5,186 nt of DNA. Origin: Acidiferrobacterales bacterium (GTDB lineage Bacteria; Pseudomonadota; Gammaproteobacteria; Acidiferrobacterales; Sulfurifustaceae). The notes beneath the pieces are model-generated. The model saw nothing but the letters and a program-made list of their open reading frames with translations, made no database searches and had not been told where the DNA came from. Of the stretch, positions 1 through 5,186 are shown one piece after another (within the stretch, counting starts at the first letter, position 1; each line of letters begins with the position of its first letter). The stretch is from contig WGFP01000157.1 in assembly GCA_015492195.1 (NCBI GenBank), positions 1 to 5,186 on the forward strand, read 5' to 3'. Made by a program: the position numbers and the translations under genes.

Positions 1-126
1 GGTTGGTTGCAATCGTTGACGGTGCTCACGCGACACCAGAGGGTGCTTGAAATAATTGCAGGATTTACACTGATTTTGACGGGCTTATACTTTATTAATA
101 ATTATTTTCTTATTGTTCCGTATTGA
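1..126 (+). CDS. C-terminal end of an integral membrane protein, CcdA/DsbD-like (5' truncated by window edge)
   Basis: Frame 1 is open from the first base to a TGA at 124-126 and gives 41 residues. They consist of a short polar stretch (LTRHQRV) and then a hydrophobic segment of about 24 residues (around IIAGFTLILTGLYFIN) ending in YFLIVPY. This is one clear transmembrane helix near a C-terminus. The pattern of a basic loop, an 'aG..Li..GLY' helix and a short tail is typical of the last helix of CcdA-family proteins, which pass reducing electrons from cytoplasmic thioredoxin to periplasmic thiol proteins. The assignment to CcdA is by resemblance only, and any small polytopic membrane protein could end this way. 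The stop lies 28 bases before the regulator ATG, so the two genes may be co-transcribed. The 3' part is AT-rich compared with the genes downstream. I am fairly sure it is coding and much less sure of the family. Confidence 0.5.
   Translation, partial: GWLQSLTVLTRHQRVLEIIAGFTLILTGLYFINNYFLIVPY
64..91 (+). promoter_or_regulatory. Candidate sigma70 promoter for the MerR-type regulator
   Basis: TTTACA (64-69) and TATACT (86-91) are separated by 16 bases. Each box matches the consensus at 5 of 6 positions, in an AT-rich stretch 60-90 bases upstream of the regulator ATG. The boxes lie inside the tail of the preceding membrane-protein gene. They could therefore serve as an internal promoter, or simply reflect AT-rich codons. 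No clear MerR-type dyad lies between the boxes. Confidence 0.3.
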
Positions 127-139
127 CCGAATCCGGCGC

Positions 140-145
140 AAGGTG
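140..145 (+). promoter_or_regulatory. Ribosome binding site that fixes the regulator start
   Basis: AAGGTG lies 9 bases before the ATG at 155 and is a good Shine-Dalgarno match. It supports starting the MerR-family protein there rather than at the in-frame TTG at 113. The TTG would overlap the upstream gene, has no such site, and would add 14 residues ahead of the normal MerR N-terminus. Confidence 0.6.
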
Positions 146-154
146 ATTCAAGAC

Positions 155-550
155 ATGGCCAACTATCATATCGGCGCTATCGCGCACAAACTCGGCTTAA
201 CCCCCGACACATTGCGTTATTATGAAAAAATCGGTCTGCTGCCGAGGGTCTCCCGGAATCCCTCGGGGATTCGTTTATACAATGACAAGGACGTCTCGCG
301 GCTTAAATTCATCCAGCGGGCGCAGCAGATGAATTTTACCCTCGCCGAAATCGCCAGCCTGCTCAAGATGCGTGAGGCGCCACAGCGCGCGCGCAAGCAA
401 GTACGTGAACTTACCGCCAAGAAGCTTGTCGAAGTTGAAGCGCGCGTCAAGGAACTGCGAACGTTGCAGAACGAGTTGCAGCTCCTGATTAATCTGTGCA
501 CCGGCAGCAAGGACAGCTGCCCGATCATCAGGGAAATTGATAAAACCTGA
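155..550 (+). CDS. MerR-family metal-responsive transcriptional regulator (CueR/ZntR/PbrR-like)
   Basis: A 131-residue protein, the usual size for metal-sensing MerR regulators. These dimers bind promoters with over-long -35/-10 spacers and untwist them when metal is bound. Residues 4-25 form the winged helix-turn-helix (IGAIAHKLGL, then TLRYYEKIGLL). The wing is NPSGIRLY (35-42), and the second helical pair runs about 44-72 and includes FTLAEIASLL. A long dimerisation helix spans about 76-112. The C-terminal loop has C115 and C122 followed by PII, close to the CueR end (C-x7-C-PII), but with 6 rather than 7 residues between the cysteines. At the position of Ser77 (CueR) or Cys79 (ZntR/PbrR/MerR) I align Arg80, which is atypical, so the metal cannot be read off. 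ATG 155 is chosen for its RBS and normal N-terminus. The gene lies on the same strand as, and directly before, the efflux genes, which it probably controls (inference). The family call is firm; the ligand is not. Confidence 0.9.
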   Translation: MANYHIGAIAHKLGLTPDTLRYYEKIGLLPRVSRNPSGIRLYNDKDVSRLKFIQRAQQMNFTLAEIASLLKMREAPQRARKQVRELTAKKLVEVEARVKELRTLQNELQLLINLCTGSKDSCPIIREIDKT

Positions 551-572
551 CCCGGATATACAGTCTCCAAGC

Positions 573-585
573 GCTGTTTGACAGC
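573..585 (+). promoter_or_regulatory. Perfect 13-bp dyad (GCTGT-TTG-ACAGC) with embedded TTGACA, possible operator/promoter element
   Basis: In the 66-base gap between the regulator and the small exported protein, five-base arms flank TTG. The bases TTGACA (578-583) form a consensus -35 box overlapping the right arm. A good -10 at normal distance is missing: TATGAT (594-599) is only 10 bases away and TATGGC (605-610) is 21 away. The second spacing is even longer than the 19-20 bases of MerR-controlled promoters. The dyad also sits on, not downstream of, the -35 box, so it is not a classic MerR operator. No T-run follows, so it is not a terminator. Confidence 0.3.
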
Positions 586-616
586 CAATTCATTATGATG
601 TACCTATGGCAATGAT

Positions 617-955
617 ATGAGATATCGCATCACCAACGTCATCATGGCGGTCATCGTGTTGATCGCATCCGCTGCCGGGGTTGCACAGGCCGGGGGAAGC
701 GACCATCAGCACATGGGATCGGCCTCCGGTCAACATGTGTTGTCGGTCGATGACGGCGGACATACGTATCAGTGTGATCCCGCGCGCGATTATGATCATT
801 GTTCCCACCTCAGCGCACATTTCGACAGCCAGATTTCAGCCTGCGACCTTGGGTCGCCCATGGTTTCCCACCGCTGGCTCCCGGCTCTATCCCCGGTCCG
901 GGTTGGTATTTTCCCGCACGCACTGCTGCGTCCACCCAGAGCGCTCTTGTCATAA
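617..955 (+). CDS. Small exported His/Cys-containing protein, CzcI-like
   Basis: A 112-residue protein. Residues 1-25 are a Sec signal peptide: a charged start (MRYR), a hydrophobic core (VIMAVIVLIASAAGV) and a cleavage motif AQA before GG. The mature part is about 87 residues, with nine His and three Cys. They include DHQH (29-32), C53, DHCSH (60-64), H68 and C76, which suits periplasmic metal binding. The tail is Pro/Arg-rich and ends near LLRPPRA. The layout of signal peptide, His/Cys centre and 'RPPRA'-type tail matches the small proteins (CzcI and similar) often encoded just before czcCBA. Their exact role is uncertain, and metal buffering or modulation of the operon is proposed. The ATG at 617 has no strong Shine-Dalgarno sequence, and no better in-frame start exists upstream because the signal peptide begins there. 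The other frames over this stretch lack a signal peptide. The resemblance is by pattern, not by a recognised sequence. Confidence 0.65.
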   Translation: MRYRITNVIMAVIVLIASAAGVAQAGGSDHQHMGSASGQHVLSVDDGGHTYQCDPARDYDHCSHLSAHFDSQISACDLGSPMVSHRWLPALSPVRVGIFPHALLRPPRALLS

Positions 956-964
956 ACGTGATTT

Positions 965-983
965 CGCGTGTCTCGGGCACGCG
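965..983 (+). other. Stem-loop in the czcI-czcC gap (possible weak terminator or attenuator)
   Basis: CGCGTG (965-970) and CACGCG (978-983) are perfect 6-base arms around a 7-base loop. The element starts 9 bases after the stop of the small exported protein. It is followed by GTTTATA, a short T-containing stretch rather than a true T-run, so termination would be weak at best. TATAGT (987-992) directly downstream looks like a -10 box but has no convincing -35. Confidence 0.4.
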
Positions 984-995
984 GTTTATAGTCAC

Positions 996-1020
996 GCGCG
1001 GTGATAGATTAAGCCCGCGC
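996..1020 (+). other. Second stem-loop in the czcI-czcC gap
   Basis: GCGCGG (996-1001) pairs perfectly with CCGCGC (1015-1020) across a 13-base loop. A single-base bulge at 1021 would allow two more pairs. A smaller alternative dyad, TCAC/GTGA (992-995/1001-1004), competes for the left arm. The function is unknown; it is one of three consecutive potential hairpins before czcC. Confidence 0.35.
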
Positions 1021-1021
1021 C

Positions 1022-1045
1022 GTCACCCGGCTGTGCCGGAATGAC
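1022..1045 (+). repeat. REP-like palindrome just upstream of czcC
   Basis: The outer arms GTCA (1022-1025) and TGAC (1042-1045) and the inner arms CCGGC (1027-1031) and GCCGG (1035-1039) enclose a TGT loop. One unpaired base on the left and two on the right separate the two stems. The form 'GTCA-(n)-CCGGC-loop-GCCGG-(n)-TGAC' resembles the short REP-type palindromes scattered between genes in many proteobacteria, which affect mRNA stability or termination. Only one copy is in the window, so its repeat nature is an inference. It ends 5 bases before the czcC RBS region. Confidence 0.4.
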
Positions 1046-1050
1046 ATGAT

Positions 1051-1057
1051 AAGAGAG
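1051..1057 (+). promoter_or_regulatory. Ribosome binding site of czcC
   Basis: AAGAGAG lies 7 bases before the ATG at 1065. It is a purine-rich, moderate Shine-Dalgarno match that supports this start, which also begins a normal signal peptide. Confidence 0.45.
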
Positions 1058-1064
1058 CATCATC

Positions 1065-2327
1065 ATGGTTAAATATTTTTTGCGGTATGGACTGTACGTC
1101 CTGACCGGCTTTGTTCCGTTTCTTTCATTGGCCGCAGATGCGCCGTCCGGCCTCACGCGCGCGCAGGCCGTGCAGTTGGCGCTGGAAAATAACCCGCAGC
1201 TTCAGGCCGCCGGCCGTCAAGTGGACGCGGCCCGCGCCCGCCGCCTGCAGGCGGACGGATTCGATCCGCCCACCGTGTTCTGGGATGTCGAAGAAGCCGA
1301 CAGCGGCGGACCGAGTCGTTTCGGTAGCCAGGTCTATGGCATCGAACAGAGCGTCGAATGGTTCGGTGTGCGTCGGGCGCGCAAGCAGGCCACCGACCTG
1401 GGGATCGAAGCGGCGACCGCGTCTTTGGAACGTCTACGCCTGCGCATCACCGCCCAAACCCAAAAGGCCTTCGACCGGGTCTTGTTGGCCGACGGCACGG
1501 TGCGTCTGTTGCAACAACTCGTCGCGTTGACGGGTGAGGCGGTCGGTATCAGCCGGGTGCGGTTTAAAAGCGGCACCGGCAAATACGTGGACCTGTTGCG
1601 TACCCGCATCGCCCGGCAACGTCTGCGAAACGACTTGCGCGACGCCAAGATTGCGGCCGCCGACGCCCGCCGACGCCTCGGTGTGCTCCTCGGCAACGAT
1701 GCCGGGACGCTCACCGTGTCGGGTGAACTGCGCTACCGGCCGTTACAGCTTGACCGCGACGCCTGGCTGGCCAAGATCGACCAGACCGGACCGACGTTTA
1801 TTTTGTTGAAGCGCCGGGCGGAGCAGGCGGACAAGGCGTATGCCGCGACGCGCAAGGCCCGTCTCCCCGAAATTACCGTGGGCCTCGGCCGTCAGCGTCT
1901 GTACGACGGTGCCAATGCGAATTACGCCTGGGCCGGCCAGCTGGGGTTGAAGTTCCCGCTGCCGGGCAGCGACCGCCAGCGCGGTCTTGAGGGTGAGGCC
2001 CTTGCCGAGGCCCGGGCGATTCAGGATCGCGGGCGCGCCTTGCGCCTGCGGGCGCAAGCCAGATTGCAACAGCGCTATAACGAGGCCGAAGCCCTGGCGG
2101 CGCAGCTTGCGAGTTACAATGACGCCATCCTGCCCGACGTCGAAGACCAACTGAAAGCGGCCCAACAGGAATACCGCGTCCGTCGCATCGACGCGTTGAA
2201 CCTGCTCGATGTCTATAACACGTATCTCGACACCCACCGCGCTTATTTGAACACCTTAACCCGTTATCGCGCGGTTGTGGCGGACCTGGAAACCTTGGGC
2301 GAAGACCTATGGGAGGTGGAATTATGA
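1065..2327 (+). CDS. czcC: Outer-membrane channel protein of the RND metal efflux system (TolC-like OMF, CzcC family)
   Basis: 420 residues, the usual length for CzcC-type outer-membrane factors. These trimers form the outer-membrane barrel and periplasmic tunnel of a tripartite pump. A signal peptide covers about residues 1-24 (hydrophobic YVLTGFVPFLSL, then an Ala-Ala site). There is no lipobox Cys, so this member is not acylated. The mature part begins with the OEP-family opening LTRAQAVQLALENNPQLQAA. Two structural repeats follow, each with long Ala/Arg/Leu-rich helices and a strand region. The second strand region holds PEITVGLGRQR and later LGLKFPLPG, typical of the 'P.i..G.....' and 'l....PlF..G' strands of this fold. 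The last ~70 residues are coiled-coil-like (EYRVRRIDALNLLDVYNTYL). The stop overlaps the czcB start, so the two are translationally coupled. Family and role are firm; the czc name is by family, not by proven metal. Confidence 0.88.
   Translation: MVKYFLRYGLYVLTGFVPFLSLAADAPSGLTRAQAVQLALENNPQLQAAGRQVDAARARRLQADGFDPPTVFWDVEEADSGGPSRFGSQVYGIEQSVEWFGVRRARKQATDLGIEAATASLERLRLRITAQTQKAFDRVLLADGTVRLLQQLVALTGEAVGISRVRFKSGTGKYVDLLRTRIARQRLRNDLRDAKIAAADARRRLGVLLGNDAGTLTVSGELRYRPLQLDRDAWLAKIDQTGPTFILLKRRAEQADKAYAATRKARLPEITVGLGRQRLYDGANANYAWAGQLGLKFPLPGSDRQRGLEGEALAEARAIQDRGRALRLRAQARLQQRYNEAEALAAQLASYNDAILPDVEDQLKAAQQEYRVRRIDALNLLDVYNTYLDTHRAYLNTLTRYRAVVADLETLGEDLWEVEL
2311..2319 (+). promoter_or_regulatory. 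Strong ribosome binding site of czcB inside the end of czcC
   Basis: GGGAGGTGG is a near-ideal Shine-Dalgarno sequence. It is followed by two in-frame ATGs, at 2324 (4-base ATGA overlap with the czcC stop) and 2327 (8 bases from GGAGGTG). It argues against the in-frame ATG at 2309, which lies before the site. Confidence 0.65.
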
Positions 2328-3505
2328 TGTGCCTTACCGGCAAAAAATTCTTCAGTCATGCGGCGAGACGGTCGGCCGCGTCCGCAGGGGGCTTCGTCTT
2401 GGTCCTCGTTTTCTTATTGCTGACGGCGTGCGCCGAGCAGGACAAGGATACGGATACGAAGCACAAGGAAGCCCCCGCGCACGCCGAAGAAACGAAACAG
2501 CCGGAGCATGCCGAGGAAGAAGCGGTCGAACTCAATCCGGAGACGTTGGCGGCTCAAGGGATCGTCATCGAGGCCTTGGCGCCGAAACCGGTGGCCGAGG
2601 CCTTGCGGGTTTCGGGAGAGATTGCCTTCAACGAGAATCGTCGTGCGGTGCTCACCGCGCGTTCAAGCGGCTGGGCGGAGAAGGTGGCGGTTTTCGCCAA
2701 CCAGCGGGTCGAAAAAAACCAACTGCTCGCGAACATCTACAGCCCCGAGTTCCTGAGCGCCCAGCATGAATACCTGTTAATACTCAAGCGGGCGGATCAC
2801 GGTGCAGCCACTGAAGGCGACGCCCGTTCCCTGCTGGCGGACGCCCATGAACGCCTGCGTATCCTGGGTTTGACGGATAAAGAGATCAGGAGGCTCGCGC
2901 AGACCGGCAAACCCTATCGTTACCAGCACATTCACAGCCCGATTCGCGGTACGGTCATCGAGCACAGGCTCAACGCCGGCGACACGGTGGAACCCGGGCA
3001 AAAATTGTACGTGATTGCGAGCCTGCGCACCGTTTGGGCGGAGCTGGCGTTGACCGAGGCGCAATTTGCCAAGGTGCGGCCCGGCCAGGCGGTCTCGCTT
3101 TTCGTCAAGGCCTATCCGAATCAGCGCTTCAAGGGCAAGTTGCTGTCGGTCGGCGCCCACGTGGACGAGGCGACCCGCACGGTGAAGGCGCGCGCCTTGA
3201 TCGACAACCCCAGGCGTTTGTTGAAACCCGGCATGTTCGCCGAGGCCGAGATCGCCATTGGCAACGGCAAACCGGCGCTGGCCTTGCCCGAGGCGGCCGT
3301 GCTGCGCAGCCCCGACGGCGACTGGGTGGTGTTCGTCGAAAAAGAGCCCGGCCACTTCAAACCGGTGGAGGTCCGGGTCGTGCGCAGCCTCAATGGTCAA
3401 GTCGTGATCGACGGCCTGAAACCGGGTGCGCGCGTGGTGACGAAAGGCGCCTTCTTTATCCAATCGGAGCTTGCCAAGGCCGGTTTCGAAGTCCACCAAC
3501 ATTAA
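2324..3505 (+). CDS. czcB: Lipoprotein membrane-fusion (adaptor) subunit of RND metal efflux, CzcB family
   Basis: 393 residues from ATG 2324 (392 from 2327). In the assembled pump it bridges the inner-membrane RND protein and the outer-membrane channel. A lipoprotein signal ends in the lipobox LLTAC, so Cys36 is the probable lipid anchor. A charged linker (37-66) with three His and many Glu/Lys follows. The first barrel and lipoyl half lies about 70-135. IYSPEFLSAQHEYL (~136-150) is the signature opening of the helical hairpin in Czc/Cus adaptors. The second lipoyl half is about 203-230 (SPIRGTV, then GDTVEPGQ), the beta-barrel about 236-312 (PGQAVSL, LKPGMFAEAEI), and the membrane-proximal domain runs to the end (LPEAAVL, DGLKPGARVVTKGAF). 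It is shorter than the ~520-residue classic CzcB and lacks a clear extra metal-binding C-terminal domain. It sits between czcC (overlapping) and czcA (12-base gap). The family is certain; the metal is not shown. Confidence 0.9.
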   Translation: MMCLTGKKFFSHAARRSAASAGGFVLVLVFLLLTACAEQDKDTDTKHKEAPAHAEETKQPEHAEEEAVELNPETLAAQGIVIEALAPKPVAEALRVSGEIAFNENRRAVLTARSSGWAEKVAVFANQRVEKNQLLANIYSPEFLSAQHEYLLILKRADHGAATEGDARSLLADAHERLRILGLTDKEIRRLAQTGKPYRYQHIHSPIRGTVIEHRLNAGDTVEPGQKLYVIASLRTVWAELALTEAQFAKVRPGQAVSLFVKAYPNQRFKGKLLSVGAHVDEATRTVKARALIDNPRRLLKPGMFAEAEIAIGNGKPALALPEAAVLRSPDGDWVVFVEKEPGHFKPVEVRVVRSLNGQVVIDGLKPGARVVTKGAFFIQSELAKAGFEVHQH

Positions 3506-3517
3506 AGCGAGACGGTC

Positions 3518-5186
<1,669 letters not shown>

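Noticed and set aside
16..37. TTGAC followed by GGTG...CACC as a MerR-type operator near the left edge
   Set aside because: The arms are only 4 bases with a 9-base centre, no matching -10 box follows, and the site is inside a coding frame.
113..154. Upstream TTG start adding 14 residues to the MerR-family protein
   Set aside because: It overlaps the upstream gene, has no ribosome binding site, and adds a basic tail absent from the family. ATG 155 has AAGGTG at 9 bases.
593..820. - strand frame of 75 codons opposite the start of the CzcI-like gene
   Set aside because: It is a shadow of the + strand signal-peptide gene, with no start signals or family features.
681..1044. Two overlapping + strand frames across the CzcI-like gene and its downstream gap
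   Set aside because: They have no signal peptide, no ribosome binding site and no recognisable motif. The 617-955 frame has a textbook signal peptide and metal-ligand residues.
2309..2323. ATG 2309 as the czcB start
   Set aside because: It lies before the strong GGGAGGTGG site, which would then be inside the gene. ATG 2324 or 2327 is correctly spaced and overlaps the czcC stop.

Overview
The window reads as part of a heavy-metal resistance locus from a Gram-negative bacterium, most likely a proteobacterium. The evidence is a tripartite RND efflux system with an outer-membrane channel and a lipoprotein adaptor. I cannot name the species. Base composition is uneven: the first ~120 bases are AT-rich, the regulator is intermediate, and the pump genes are GC-rich, most clearly the middle of the RND pump gene. 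This would fit an accessory or mosaic region, but no transposase, integrase or attachment site is visible.

Layout, all on the + strand. Bases 1-126 are the last 41 codons of a membrane protein that enters from the left; its end resembles the last helix of CcdA/DsbD-type redox membrane proteins. After 28 bases comes a MerR-family regulator (155-550) with a CueR-like C-terminal Cys loop. A 66-base gap carries a perfect 13-bp dyad that includes a TTGACA box. Then comes a small exported His/Cys-containing protein (617-955), similar in layout to the CzcI-type proteins that often precede czcCBA operons. A 109-base gap holds three successive potential stem-loops, the last resembling a REP-type palindrome. 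The efflux operon follows: outer-membrane factor CzcC (1065-2327), lipoprotein membrane-fusion protein CzcB (2324-3505, ATGA overlap with czcC) and the RND pump CzcA (3518 to the window edge, about half present).

Working together, CzcA would use the proton gradient to drive metal ions from the periplasm (possibly also the cytoplasm) through the CzcB adaptor and the CzcC channel to the outside. The small exported protein would bind or buffer periplasmic metal. The MerR protein is the likely metal-responsive switch. The metal is unresolved. The pump's TM4 motif (AIG-x3-DGS-x4-EH) lacks the first Asp of the Zn/Co/Cd pumps. The regulator has neither the Cys of Zn/Pb/Hg sensors nor the Ser of Cu(I) sensors at the position before its dimerisation helix.

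I do not see a wholly new system. The points most worth a second look are the atypical sensor residue, the hybrid pump motif with a His-rich cytoplasmic loop, the structured czcI-czcC spacer, and the CcdA-like gene placed next to the regulator.
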